64,000 nucleotides of DNA from Actinomadura litoris (GCF_009733595.1 NZ_WOFH01000002.1:1-64000); one strand, 5' to 3'. Positions 26,750 through 36,100 are shown, numbered from the stretch's first letter. The notes: generated from the sequence alone by a model not told the origin. Numbers and translations: made by a program.

Positions 26750-27286
26750 ATGGAGAGTATGGACAGCAGTTATGCGGCGGGGAATCTGCGGGTCTCGGAC
26801 GCCGAGCGCGAGCCGGTCCTGGAGCGCCTCCAGGAGGCCTACGCCGAGGGACGGATCGACCACGACGAGTTCGACATGCGGGTGCACCTGGCCATGACGG
26901 CCAAGACCCGCGACGACCTGGGCACGGTGACGCGCGACCTGGTCCCGGTCCAGCAGCGGGGGGCGCTGTTCCCGGGGGCCGTGCCGGAGCAGCCGACGGG
27001 GGAGGACCGGATGCTCGCGGCCGCCGCGCACGCCGTCGCGGTGCCGACGTTGTTCGTGGGGCCGCTCGTGCTCATGCTGCTCAGCGGGAAGCGCTCGGAG
27101 TACGTCCGGACGCAGGCCAAGGAGGCGGTGAACTTCCAGGTGACGCTGCTGCTGGTCACGATCGTCACGTTCGGCGTCGGCGGGCTGCTGTACGCGGTGG
27201 CGTGGATCCTGGCGGCGATCGCGGCGGTGTTCGCGCTGACCGGCCAGACGTTCCGCTACCCCTGGATCCTGCGGCTGGTGCGGTAG
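26750..27286 (+). CDS. DUF1707-DUF4870 membrane protein
   Basis: 178 aa. Residues 14-62 are a DUF1707 domain (LRVSDAEREPVLERLQEAY, HDEFDMRVHLAMTAKTRDDL), a small helical module common at the N-terminus of actinobacterial membrane proteins. The C-terminal 95 residues are a DUF4870 domain with about three membrane helices, containing YVRTQAKEAVNFQ. Function unknown; probably an envelope protein. ATG 26750 has GGAG nine bases upstream. Confidence 0.88.
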   Translation: MESMDSSYAAGNLRVSDAEREPVLERLQEAYAEGRIDHDEFDMRVHLAMTAKTRDDLGTVTRDLVPVQQRGALFPGAVPEQPTGEDRMLAAAAHAVAVPTLFVGPLVLMLLSGKRSEYVRTQAKEAVNFQVTLLLVTIVTFGVGGLLYAVAWILAAIAAVFALTGQTFRYPWILRLVR

Positions 27287-27515
27287 GTTCGCTCCCGGTC
27301 CGCGGGAGCTGGCGGACGGGTTTGTCGCCGTGTGCCTTCGGGGAAAGGTTGACGTGGCCGCCTCTACGCGGCACCGTCGCCACCTGGAGAGGGCTGCTCG
27401 GAGATGGACGCGTGCGTTGAGGCTTTATTCCCCTCTCGACCTGTGATGACCCTAACGTCCGAGTTATATGGAACGTACATGGGATGATCGATTTACTGTG
27501 TCCGGGGAGGGGTAG

Positions 27516-28883
27516 ATGACGGAGCTTGCGATCAAGGGCGACCACCAGCGGGCGGTGGAGGCGCTCAGGAGGTCCTACGAGGCGATTCCGGCGGGGGCGC
27601 CGGTGCGGCTCGCGAAGCGGACCTCGAACCTGTTCCGGTGGCGCGACCCCTCGGAGGCGCCCGGCCTGGACGTTTCCGGGTTCGACAGCGTGCTGAGCGT
27701 CGACCCCGAGGAGCGGACGGCGCAGGTCCAGGGCATGACGACCTACGAGGCGCTGGTGGACGCCACGCTGCCGCACGGGTTGATGCCGACGGTCGTCCCG
27801 CAGCTCAAGACGATCACGCTGGGCGGCGCGGTGACCGGGCTCGGGATCGAGTCGACGTCGTTCCGGGACGGCCTCCCGCACGAGTCGGTGCTGGAGATGG
27901 ACGTCCTGACCGGGGACGGACGGATCGTCACCGCGTCCCGCGACAACGAGCACTCCGACCTGTTCTACGGCTTCCCCAACTCCTACGGGACCCTCGGCTA
28001 CAGCCTGCGGCTGAAGATCGAGCTGCGGCGGGTGCGCCCCTACGTGCGGCTCCGCCACCTGCGGTTCGGTGACGCCTCCGAGCTGGCGAAGGCCATGGCG
28101 GAGATCACCGAGGCGGGGACCTACGAGGGCGAGACCGTCGACTTCATGGACGGGACGGTCTTCGGCAAGGCCGAGCAGTACATCACGCTCGGGTTCTTCG
28201 CCGACGACGCGCCCTACACCTCCGACTACAAGGGCCAGAAGATCTACTACCGCTCGATCCAGGAGCGGTCGATCGACTTCCTGACGATCCGCGACTACAT
28301 CTGGCGCTGGGACACCGACTGGTTCTGGTGCTCGGGCGCGTTCGGCGTGCAGAACCCCACCATCAGGCGGCTGTGGCCCGACAAGTACAAGCGCTCGGAC
28401 GTGTACCGCAAGCTCGTCGCCTACGACCGCCGCTACCATCTGGTGGCGCACGTGGAGCGCTGGCGGGGGCTGCGACCGCGCGAGGACGTCATCCAGGACA
28501 TCGAGGTCCCCGTCGAGCGGCTGCCGGAGTTCCTGGAGTTCTTCCACGACAAGGTCGGGATGAGCCCCATCTGGCTGTGCCCGCTCCGGGCGAAGGAGCG
28601 GTGGCCGCTCTACCCGCTCGAAGTGGGCCGGACGTATGTGAACGCGGGGTTCTGGGGGACGGTGCGGCTGCCACCGGGTCGGATCCCCGAGCACCACAAC
28701 CGGCTGATCGAGCGCGAGGTCGCCGCGCTGGAGGGGCACAAGTCGCTGTACTCGACGGCGTTCTACGCCCGGGACGAGTTCTGGCGGTACTACGACGGGG
28801 AGACCTACCGGCGTCTCAAGGGGGCCTACGACTCCCAGGGGCGGCTGCTGGACCTCTACGACAAGTGCGTGCGTGGACGCTGA
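27516..28883 (+). CDS. tmsA: FAD-binding oxidoreductase, probable TmsA (10-methyl fatty acid reductase)
   Basis: 455 aa. The FAD-binding type 4 domain is visible as VVPQLKTITLGGAVTGLGIES at about residues 93-112 (quoted in part) after YEALVDATLPHGLMP, in the manner of the DHCR24/DWARF1 flavoproteins. In actinobacteria such a protein beside a CFA-type methyltransferase reduces the 10-methylene intermediate to 10-methyl stearate (tuberculostearate). The next gene is that methyltransferase, 71 bases downstream. A strong RBS (GGGGAGGGG) precedes the ATG. The specific role rests on the pairing. Confidence 0.8.
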   Translation: MTELAIKGDHQRAVEALRRSYEAIPAGAPVRLAKRTSNLFRWRDPSEAPGLDVSGFDSVLSVDPEERTAQVQGMTTYEALVDATLPHGLMPTVVPQLKTITLGGAVTGLGIESTSFRDGLPHESVLEMDVLTGDGRIVTASRDNEHSDLFYGFPNSYGTLGYSLRLKIELRRVRPYVRLRHLRFGDASELAKAMAEITEAGTYEGETVDFMDGTVFGKAEQYITLGFFADDAPYTSDYKGQKIYYRSIQERSIDFLTIRDYIWRWDTDWFWCSGAFGVQNPTIRRLWPDKYKRSDVYRKLVAYDRRYHLVAHVERWRGLRPREDVIQDIEVPVERLPEFLEFFHDKVGMSPIWLCPLRAKERWPLYPLEVGRTYVNAGFWGTVRLPPGRIPEHHNRLIEREVAALEGHKSLYSTAFYARDEFWRYYDGETYRRLKGAYDSQGRLLDLYDKCVRGR

Positions 28884-28954
28884 CCAGGCGTCCGATCGGG
28901 GGGATGCCTCGGAGGGCTGGTGGCCGACGGGGCGGAGAGACAGGAGGGATCAAG

Positions 28955-30220
28955 ATGACGCTGGCCAGGGTCTTCGAGCAGCTCGCCGGGGCTGAGGCGC
29001 CAGTGGAGTTCACGGCCTACGACGGGTCCCGGGCGGGGGTGCCGGGCGCGGACATCCGGTTCGACGTCCGCTCCCCGTACGCGGTGTCCTACCTGCTGCA
29101 TTCGCCCGGGGCGCTGGGACTGGCCCGCGCCTACGTCACCGGCATGATCGATGTCAGCGGCGACATGGTGCGGGCGCTCACGACGATGCAGCAGGTGCTC
29201 GGCGACGTGACGCCCCGCGACAAGGCGCGGATCGTCGGCGGGGTGCTGGGCGACCCGCTGCTGCGCGCGGCGATGTCGCGCCGTCTGGACCCGCCGCCGC
29301 AGGAGGCCCCGTTCAGCCGCGTCCCGACGTGGCTGCGGCACTCCAAGCGCCGTGACGCGAAGGCGATCTCGCACCACTACGACGTGTCCAACACGTTCTA
29401 CGAATGGGTGCTGGGCCCGTCCATGGCCTACACCTGCGCGTGCTACCCGTCCGAGGACGCGACGCTGGAGCAGGCGCAGTTCCACAAGCACGACCTGGTG
29501 GCGAGGAAGCTCGGGCTCCGGTCCGGGATGCGGCTGCTGGACGTGGGCTGCGGCTGGGGCGGGATGGTGATGCACGCCGCCAAGGAGTACGGCGTGCGGG
29601 CGCTCGGGGTGACGCTGTCCAAGCAGCAGGCGGAGTGGGCGCAGAAGGCGATCGCCGACCGCGGCCTGTCCGACCTGGCGGAGGTCCGGCACCTCGACTA
29701 CCGGGACGTGGCCGAGACCGGCTTCGACGCGGTCAGCTCGATCGGGCTCACCGAGCACATCGGCAAGAAGAACCTGCCGTCCTACTTCGGGTTCCTGCAC
29801 GGCAAGCTCAAGCAGGGCGGGCGGATGCTGAACCACACCATCACCCGGCCCGACAACGCGTCCCCCGCCATCAAGCAGGGCGGGTTCATCAACCGGTACG
29901 TGTTCCCCGACGGCGAGCTCGAAGGCCCGGGGTACGTCCAGACGCAGATGAACGACGCGGGCTTCGAGATCCGCCACCAGGAGAACCTCCGCGAGCACTA
30001 CGCGCGGACGCTCACCGGCTGGTGCGACAACCTCGACGCGCACTGGGACGAGGCCGTCGCCGAGGTGGGCGAGGGCACGGCGCGGGTGTGGCGCGTCTAC
30101 ATGGCGGGCTGCGTGCTCGGGTTCAACCAGAACTGGATCCAGCTGCACCAGACGCTCGGCGTGAAGCTGGACGACGACGGCGGCAGCCACATGCCGCTGC
30201 GTCCCGACTGGGGAGTGTGA
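28955..30220 (+). CDS. tmsB: CFA-synthase-like methyltransferase, probable TmsB
   Basis: 421 aa SAM-dependent methyltransferase of the cyclopropane fatty acid synthase family: SAM motif LLDVGCGWGG (195-203 core), HYDVSNTFYEWVLG, YPSEDATLEQAQ, and the active-site EHIGKKNLPSYF. It would transfer a methyl group to the double bond of oleoyl chains in phospholipids at the membrane surface. With the FAD-dependent partner upstream the expected final product is 10-methyl-octadecanoate, a known lipid of Thermomonosporaceae. GGAGGG lies six bases before the ATG. A simple CFA synthase is the alternative. Confidence 0.83.
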   Translation: MTLARVFEQLAGAEAPVEFTAYDGSRAGVPGADIRFDVRSPYAVSYLLHSPGALGLARAYVTGMIDVSGDMVRALTTMQQVLGDVTPRDKARIVGGVLGDPLLRAAMSRRLDPPPQEAPFSRVPTWLRHSKRRDAKAISHHYDVSNTFYEWVLGPSMAYTCACYPSEDATLEQAQFHKHDLVARKLGLRSGMRLLDVGCGWGGMVMHAAKEYGVRALGVTLSKQQAEWAQKAIADRGLSDLAEVRHLDYRDVAETGFDAVSSIGLTEHIGKKNLPSYFGFLHGKLKQGGRMLNHTITRPDNASPAIKQGGFINRYVFPDGELEGPGYVQTQMNDAGFEIRHQENLREHYARTLTGWCDNLDAHWDEAVAEVGEGTARVWRVYMAGCVLGFNQNWIQLHQTLGVKLDDDGGSHMPLRPDWGV

Positions 30221-30240
30221 CCAGGGCGTCGCTCCCCGCG

Positions 30241-30284
30241 GGACGACGAGCCGGCCGGACGCCTCGGGCCGGCTCGTCGTCGTC
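30241..30284. terminator. bidirectional terminator after tmsB
   Basis: GACGACGAGCCGGCC (30242-30256) pairs with GGCCGGCTCGTCGTC (30267-30281), a 15-bp perfect stem with a 10-base loop. It lies 20 bases after the methyltransferase stop. Confidence 0.85.
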
Positions 30285-30375
30285 CTGCGGCGGCCGGGAC
30301 GCGGAGCGCCCCGGCGTGCGCGCCTTCGCCGCGCACGCCGCGCGTTCCCCGTTCCGTCCGCGTTTCCCGCGTTCT

Positions 30376-30421
30376 CTGTGTTACCTGTGTTACCTGTGTT
30401 CCTCGTTACCTGTGTTCCTCG
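30376..30421. repeat. short tandem repeats, TGTGTTACC/TGTGTTCCTCG
   Basis: TGTGTTACC occurs twice in tandem, then TGTGTTCCTCGTTACC and TGTGTTCCTCG. An unusually T-rich small array in the convergent intergenic region between tmsB and the PEBP-like gene. Probably slippage. Confidence 0.6.
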
Positions 30422-30464
30422 TGCCACCGGCGTTTCGCATGGTCCTTTCGGTCTGCCGGACGGC

Positions 30465-31082
30465 TCATGATTCCCCGGACACGGCGGTCGATCCTATGGA
30501 CGCCCTCATGATGGCCTGGGCCGCCGTCCGGATGGAGGAGTTGGACGAGAGTTCCGACAGGGTCGCCTTGTTCAGCGCGTAGACGGTGAACTCGTAGGTG
30601 TTCACCGACGACGGCGAGCAGGGGCCCTGGTATCCGAACAGGCTCGCGCTTCCCCGGTAGTAGACCTGCCGCGACCCGGCCGGGACGGTGGGCTGGTAGA
30701 CGTGCTCCACATTCTGCGGGAGCGAGCCGACGGTCGCCGGAATGTCGTAGATGATCCAGTGCAGCAGCGCGTTGTTGTCGAGGTCGCGCATGATGATCGC
30801 GTAGCTCTTGGCCTCGGCCGGGCCGCCCGTCCACGCGAACGGCGGCGACTCGTTCTTCTGGCCCGGGTCGCCGCTGCCGTCGCTGGTGCACAGGTGGACC
30901 TTCGGGATCGTCCCGCCGGGACGGAAGGCGCTGCTGGTGATGGAGAACGCGGCCTTGGAGGCGGCGGGGGACGAGGCGGCGCGCGTCGGGGCGGCGGGGG
31001 CGGAGGCGGCGTCGGCGGCGGTCGCGGTGCAGGCGGTTCCCGCGGCGAGCAGTGCGCAGAAGAGGACTCGGCTGGTGATCAC
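30465..31082 (-). CDS. secreted YbhB/YbcL-type (PEBP) protein
   Basis: 205 aa. A signal peptide (about 1-25) and an Ala/Pro-rich stretch precede a phosphatidylethanolamine-binding-like domain: FSITSSAFRPGGTIPKVH, the DLDNNALLHWIIYDIP ligand-site segment, and GYQGPCSPSS. The family binds anionic ligands, and bacterial roles are mostly unknown. GTG 31082 has AGGAG seven bases upstream. No operon partner. Confidence 0.9.
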   Translation of the reverse strand: MITSRVLFCALLAAGTACTATAADAASAPAAPTRAASSPAASKAAFSITSSAFRPGGTIPKVHLCTSDGSGDPGQKNESPPFAWTGGPAEAKSYAIIMRDLDNNALLHWIIYDIPATVGSLPQNVEHVYQPTVPAGSRQVYYRGSASLFGYQGPCSPSSVNTYEFTVYALNKATLSELSSNSSIRTAAQAIMRASIGSTAVSGES

Positions 31083-31456
31083 GGGGTGCTCCTAAGAAGG
31101 ACGGTTCCGGATTCGGTGCTCCCCCCCGTTTACCCCTGATATTCACGTTGGTCGTCTCGTAGTGTAGGGACAGCGCTTTCCGCGCGCCACCGCCCCGGTG
31201 CCGCCGGTCCCGGTCTTCCAGGAACTTCTGGGCACTTCTCGGGCTTTTGTTGGCACCTGCGGCGCACTCCGGCACCCGCGCGGCGCAATTGTGGCAGGGA
31301 AGTACAGATCACCGTGGCACGCATCGACAAAGGCGAAGAGATTCGCCGGTGATGGCGGGCCGCCGCGCCCGCGGGTGAATAGCGAAAGGCCGGGCAATTC
31401 CCGCGGCCGGGATCGTCGATCCCGGCCGCGGGGCGCCCGGCCCCGTGCGGGAACGG
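31083..31456. other. intergenic region with a terminator
   Basis: 374 bases between two minus-strand genes. It holds the terminator of the lipoprotein gene at 31401-31431 and the promoter of the PEBP-like gene. I see no gene. Confidence 0.5.
31401..31431 (-). terminator. terminator of the lipoprotein gene
   Basis: A perfect 14-bp stem, CCGCGGCCGGGATC / GATCCCGGCCGCGG, with a 3-base loop, 26 bases after the lipoprotein stop codon. Confidence 0.82.
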
Positions 31457-32158
31457 TCAGAGGAGTTCGAGCGTGCCCATGATCTGGTCGGCGTCGTCCG
31501 GCATCTCGCCGTCCTTGGCCGTGACGGTCAGCGAGCAGGCGCGGGACCCGTCGGCGACCTGGACCTGGCGGCCGGTGAGGGTGCCGGCGGCGGTCCGCAG
31601 CGAGTAGGTGGTGCGGATCCCGGGACGGCCGGCGACGGTCGTCCGGGTGATCTCGACGTCCTGCGCGCCGAGTTGGACCATGCCCGACCGGGTGGCGGCC
31701 TCCAGCGCGTCGACCGAGGAGACGGGGGTCGGCGTGCAGAGCGCGTTGACGTTGGTGGCGTAGCCGCGCTGGGCGGCCTCGGTCTCGACCGCGTACAGGG
31801 CCTTCTGCTTCTCCAGCGAGGCGAAGCTCTGCCGGAGCATCTCCTCGTTCGCGCCCTGGAGGCCGAGGCGCTTGAGGCCCTGCTCGGCCTCGCCGCTGGT
31901 GAGGTCGATCTCCATCCAGCCGGCCGGGATCGACATGCGGACGCCGTTCTCGGGCCCGCCGACGGCCTTCCACCCGGCGGGCGTGCCGCCGTTGGCCGAG
32001 CCGGCCGGGGTCTGGGACGGGGCGCTGGCGGACGGGGCGGAGGGAGGGGTCGGGGCCGGGGGCAGCGCCGGGTCCTCCTTCTTGTCGCCCAGGCAACCGG
32101 TGAGGGACAGGGCGGCGGCCGTGGCCACCACCGTGCAGGCGATCAACCGGCGGACCAT
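31457..32158 (-). CDS. hypothetical lipoprotein
   Basis: 233 aa. The signal peptide ends in LSLTGC with Cys22 as lipid-attachment site, followed by a Pro/Ser/Ala-rich spacer (about 30-55). The folded part is one domain of about 170 aa (PAGWKAVGGPENGVRMSIPAGWMEI, quoted as PAGWKAV and VRMSIPAGW) that I do not recognise beyond being common in actinobacterial lipoproteins. A CRP-like site lies 74 bp upstream of the start. Confidence 0.83.
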   Translation of the reverse strand: MVRRLIACTVVATAAALSLTGCLGDKKEDPALPPAPTPPSAPSASAPSQTPAGSANGGTPAGWKAVGGPENGVRMSIPAGWMEIDLTSGEAEQGLKRLGLQGANEEMLRQSFASLEKQKALYAVETEAAQRGYATNVNALCTPTPVSSVDALEAATRSGMVQLGAQDVEITRTTVAGRPGIRTTYSLRTAAGTLTGRQVQVADGSRACSLTVTAKDGEMPDDADQIMGTLELL

Positions 32159-32532
32159 GAGGGGGTTCCTTTCGCAACACAGTGTGTGGAAAAGAGATGC
32201 TTTATCCGACCTTCCGGTTCAACCTCATCTCTGTGACCTGCATCACACACAAGGCGGGTATCCGTGGGGGATTGGCGGCATATATGTCCGGTTCGCCCGT
32301 CCCTGTGCGGGCGGTCTCGCCCCGAATGACCGGGTTCGAGTCCCGGGCCCCGTCGGCGGCGGTACGGGCCGGCGACGGTCCGGTGAACGTTGGGTGGCGA
32401 CCCGGCCGGGTACGGCGGACGGCGGGAACGGCGCGTCTAGCGTGAACGCGAGGGCGGCCGCCGCGCCCCCGCCGCCGTGCCGCCCCCTCCGCACCGCCGT
32501 CCCTTCCACCGACCTCACACCGGGAGCCCGCC
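32159..32532. other. divergent intergenic region
   Basis: 374 bases between the lipoprotein (minus) and glycosyltransferase (plus) genes. It contains a perfect CRP-like site at 32232. No gene or RNA is recognisable. Confidence 0.5.
32232..32247. promoter_or_regulatory. CRP-like binding site
   Basis: TGTGACCTGCATCACA matches TGTGA-N6-TCACA exactly. It is 74 bp upstream of the lipoprotein start and 285 bp upstream of the glycosyltransferase, so the lipoprotein is the likelier target. Related to the site at 6153, with the same spacer CTGCA end. Confidence 0.65.
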
Positions 32533-34545
32533 GTGCCGGACACCGACCCGACGACCGCCGAGATCAACGGTCTGCGGGCGCGGGGCGACCGGCTCGCGGC
32601 CGACAACGCCGCCGTCCGGATGCGCCTCGCCGAGCTGGAACGCCAGCGGGACGAGCGCGACGAGCAGATCGGCCGGCTGATCGGCTCGCTCAACGACGCC
32701 GCGCGCCGCGTCGGCGAGCTGGACCGGGCCCGCGCCGAGCAGGAGCACCGCGCCGACAAGGAGCGGTGGCGGTTCGAGGAGCTGCGGCTGCGCCGCTGGA
32801 CGCGGCTCGGCCCGGCGCTGGCCGCGCTGCGCCGCAGGCCGCTCGCGCCCGCCGCGCTGCGCCGCGTCCGGGACGCGCTGCGCGAGCGCCCCCTGCCGCC
32901 CGAGCCCCCGGCCGAGCCCCGCCGGACGCGCCGTCCCGACGTCCGCGTCGCCGACACCGAGCCGGTCGAGCCGGCGGGCGCGGCGCCGCGTCCGCCGGAG
33001 GGCCCGGTCGCCCGCCCCGGCCTCGTCGCGGCGGTCGTGCTCGGGCCCGTCCTGGAGGCGGCGCTGCGCTACGAGTGGACGCAGGTCGCCGGCCTGAAAC
33101 CGGGCGACTGGTGGGAGACGCTGGAGGCGCGGCGCCCCGCGCTGCTGCTCGTCGAGTCGATCGGCACCGGTCTGCCCGTCGCCGAGATGGCCGCCTGGTG
33201 CCGCGAGCGCGGCGTCCCGTCCGCGTACTGGGACACCGGCGCGGGCCTCGGCGAGGCCGCCGGGGCCTTCGACCACGTGTTCACCGTCGACTCCGGCGCC
33301 GTCCCCGAGCACCGGCGGCGGCTCGGCCACGACCGCGTCACGCACCTGCCGTTCGCGGCCCAGCCGCGCCTGCACAACCCCGTCCGCGTCCACGACCACG
33401 GCCGGTACCCGCTGCTGTACGAGGGGGAGTACGACGCGACCGCCGAACCGCTGATCGCCCCCGCGCCCCGGCTCGGCGCGCACTTCGCCGCGACCGGGGT
33501 CCCGCACCTGTACCGGCAGCGGGTCGTCCCGCCGTGGCCGCACGAGCGGGCCGCGTCCGCCCGCAAGCGCTACCAGGTCATGATCGCCCCGGACGCGCGG
33601 CGGGCGTACGAGGCGGCCGCCGCCGGGGTCCCGGTCGTCCACCACAGGGCGGACGCCGCGCCCTCCTTCGGCCCTGCCGTGGAGGACGGCAAGGACGCGG
33701 GGCGCATCCTCCGCGCGCTCCTGCGCGCTCCCGAACTGCGCGACCGGCAGGCCCACCTCGCCCTGCGCGAGATCCACGCGGCGCACACCTACAGGCACCG
33801 GGTCGACACCGTCCTGGAAAAACTGGGGAGCGCGCCGGTGCGGCGGGACGGACGGCCCACCGTGTCGCTGGTGATGTCGACCTGCCGCGCCGAGCAGATC
33901 GCCCCCGCCGTCGAGATGATCGCAGCCCAGGAGTGGCGTCCGCTGCAACTCGTCATGGTCCTGCACGACCTGGACCTCGACCCCGTCCAGGTGCAGAAGC
34001 AGGCCATGGCCGCCGGGCTCGACGACGTCGCCGTCCTCACCGCCGACCGCTCGCGCACGCTCGGCGCGTGCCTGAACATGGCGATCGACGCCGCCGACGG
34101 CGACTACGTCGGCAAGGTGGACGACGACGAGCTGTACGGCCCGCACTACCTGACCGACCTCGTCCCCGCCTTCTCCTACACCGACGCGGGCGTGGTCGGG
34201 AAGCTCGCCCACTACGCCCACCTCGGCTCGATCGACGCGACGCTGCTGCGCTACCCCGACCTGGAGAACCGCTACGTGGACGTCCTGCGCGGCGGCGCGC
34301 TCCTCGGCCAGGGCGGCCTGATGCGCTCCTACCGGTTCGCCGACCTCGGCCGCGGCGAGGACACCGACCTGTTCAAACGGCTCCGCGCGGACGGCGTGCG
34401 CGTCTACGCCGCCGACCGGTTCTCCTTCGTCACGATCCGGCACGCGGACGCGGCGCGCCACACCTGGCGTCCGAGCGACCTGGAACTGCTCTCCGAGAGC
34501 CGCGTGGCGTTCTACGGGTTCGCCAGGGAGCACATCCTCTTCTGA
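32533..34545 (+). CDS. multi-domain glycosyltransferase (coiled coil, CgeB-like, GT2)
   Basis: 670 aa. Residues 1-85 form a coiled coil (LxxEL, RQRDERDEQIGRL); a Pro/Arg-rich linker follows. Residues 160-430 resemble CgeB/DUF3880 glycosyltransferases (VPSAYWDTGAG, FDHVFTVDSG, LPFAAQPRLHNP, AAGVPVVHH). Residues 444-600 are a GT2 domain with VSLVMSTCR and a DDD metal site in KVDDDELYGPHYL. It probably glycosylates a surface or spore polymer or protein from the cytoplasm; donor and acceptor are unknown. GTG start with GGGAG upstream. It stands alone, without other glycan genes. Confidence 0.83.
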   Translation: MPDTDPTTAEINGLRARGDRLAADNAAVRMRLAELERQRDERDEQIGRLIGSLNDAARRVGELDRARAEQEHRADKERWRFEELRLRRWTRLGPALAALRRRPLAPAALRRVRDALRERPLPPEPPAEPRRTRRPDVRVADTEPVEPAGAAPRPPEGPVARPGLVAAVVLGPVLEAALRYEWTQVAGLKPGDWWETLEARRPALLLVESIGTGLPVAEMAAWCRERGVPSAYWDTGAGLGEAAGAFDHVFTVDSGAVPEHRRRLGHDRVTHLPFAAQPRLHNPVRVHDHGRYPLLYEGEYDATAEPLIAPAPRLGAHFAATGVPHLYRQRVVPPWPHERAASARKRYQVMIAPDARRAYEAAAAGVPVVHHRADAAPSFGPAVEDGKDAGRILRALLRAPELRDRQAHLALREIHAAHTYRHRVDTVLEKLGSAPVRRDGRPTVSLVMSTCRAEQIAPAVEMIAAQEWRPLQLVMVLHDLDLDPVQVQKQAMAAGLDDVAVLTADRSRTLGACLNMAIDAADGDYVGKVDDDELYGPHYLTDLVPAFSYTDAGVVGKLAHYAHLGSIDATLLRYPDLENRYVDVLRGGALLGQGGLMRSYRFADLGRGEDTDLFKRLRADGVRVYAADRFSFVTIRHADAARHTWRPSDLELLSESRVAFYGFAREHILF

Positions 34546-34555
34546 GAGGCGGAGG

Positions 34556-36100
34556 TCAGCGCAGCTCGCGCTTGAGGATCTTGCCGGTGGCGGTCATCGG
34601 CAGCTCGTCGCGGAACTCGACGATGCGCGGGTACTTGTAGCCCGCGAACCGCTCCCTGCCCCACGCGACCAGCTCGTCCTCGGTCACGGTGGCGCCCGGC
34701 GTGCGGATCACGTACGCCTTGACCTCCTCGCCGTGGGTGGCGTGCGCGACGCCCACGACCGCCGCGAGCGACACCTGCGGGTGGGTCATCAGCTCCTCCT
34801 CCAGCTCCCTCGGGTACACGTTGAAGCCGCCGCGGATGATCATGTCCTTGGAGCGGTCGACGATGTAGTAGTAGCCCTCGTCGTCGCGCCGGGCCACGTC
34901 GCCGGTGCGGAACCAGCCGTCCCGGATCGCCTCGTCCGTCGCCTCGGGACGGCCGTGGTAGCCCTTCATGACGTTGTGCCCGCGGATCGCGATCTCCCCG
35001 GGCCCCTCGCCCTCGATCTCTTTCCAGTCGTCGTCGATCAGCCGCATCTCCACGCCCCAGATCGGCAGGCCGATCGACCCCGCCTTGGTCGGACGGTCCG
35101 GACGGTTGAACGAGGCCACCGGCGAGGTCTCCGACAGCCCGTACCCCTCCAGGATGTTCACCCCGAACCGCTCCCGGACGCCCTTGATGACCTCCATCGG
35201 CAGCGCCGCCCCGCCCGACACCGCCACCCGCAGCTCGGCGCGGATCGCCTCGATCTCCTCCGGCGACGCCTCGGCGTGCAGCAACCCCCAGTACATCGTC
35301 GGGACGCCCGCGAAGAAGTTCACCTTCTCCGCGACCATCAGCTCGACGGTCTGCCGGGCGTCGAACCGCGCCTGCATGACCAGCGTCGCGCGCCGGTAGA
35401 GCCCCACGTTCATCACGCACGTCTGCCCGAAGATGTGGAACAGCGGCAGCGTCACGAGGAACGTGTCGTGCAGCGTCCGCCGGTACAGCGTGTCGTCCAC
35501 CATCGCGTTCATGAGCAGGTTGCCGTGCGTGAGCTCCGCGCCCTTCGGCTGCCCGGTCGTCCCGCTGGTGTAGATGATCACCGCGGTGTCGGTGCTCTCG
35601 GTGCGGACCGTCTCGAAGGTGTCGGGCTGCCCGGCGAGCGCCGCCCAGAACAGCTCGGCCCCCTCGACCGGCGACTCGGTCGTCGCGAGACTCGCCGGGA
35701 GCAGGAAGAGGTGCTCGCAGCCCTCCACCTCGGCGGACCCGGCGCGGCCCGTCTCGCCGAGCGGGAAGTCCGGCGTCCCCTCGAAGCAGAACAGCGCCTT
35801 CGCCCCGGAGTCGGCCAGGTGGTAGGCGATCTCGCGGGGCCGTAGCAGCACGTTCAGCGGGACGACGACCGCGCCCGCCTTCAGCGCCCCAAAGTAGACC
35901 ATCGGGAAGTAGGGCAGGTTCGGTGAGGCCAGCGCGACCTTGTCGCCCGGTCCGATGCCGCGCGAGCGCAGCAGGTTCGCGACCTGGTTCGCGACCCCGT
36001 CGACGAAGGCGTAGGAGAGCCTGATGTCGCCGAACACGACGGCGTCCCGTTCCGGCGTCTCGCGGGCCGCGTCCTCCAGCAGCACGGACAGGTTGAGCAT
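34556..36100 (-). CDS. long-chain acyl-CoA ligase / AMP-binding enzyme
   Basis: 514 aa ANL-family enzyme. The phosphate loop is YTSGTTGQPKGA (about 178), the adenylate motif EGYGLSETSP, the hinge region GWFRTGDVAR..DRSKDMIIRGG and catalytic Lys in TATGKILKREL. It activates a carboxylate, probably a fatty acid, to its CoA thioester through the acyl-AMP. Start ATG with GAGGAG five bases upstream. It stands alone; a link with the tms genes is only proximity of pathway. Confidence 0.92.
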   Translation of the reverse strand: MLNLSVLLEDAARETPERDAVVFGDIRLSYAFVDGVANQVANLLRSRGIGPGDKVALASPNLPYFPMVYFGALKAGAVVVPLNVLLRPREIAYHLADSGAKALFCFEGTPDFPLGETGRAGSAEVEGCEHLFLLPASLATTESPVEGAELFWAALAGQPDTFETVRTESTDTAVIIYTSGTTGQPKGAELTHGNLLMNAMVDDTLYRRTLHDTFLVTLPLFHIFGQTCVMNVGLYRRATLVMQARFDARQTVELMVAEKVNFFAGVPTMYWGLLHAEASPEEIEAIRAELRVAVSGGAALPMEVIKGVRERFGVNILEGYGLSETSPVASFNRPDRPTKAGSIGLPIWGVEMRLIDDDWKEIEGEGPGEIAIRGHNVMKGYHGRPEATDEAIRDGWFRTGDVARRDDEGYYYIVDRSKDMIIRGGFNVYPRELEEELMTHPQVSLAAVVGVAHATHGEEVKAYVIRTPGATVTEDELVAWGRERFAGYKYPRIVEFRDELPMTATGKILKRELR

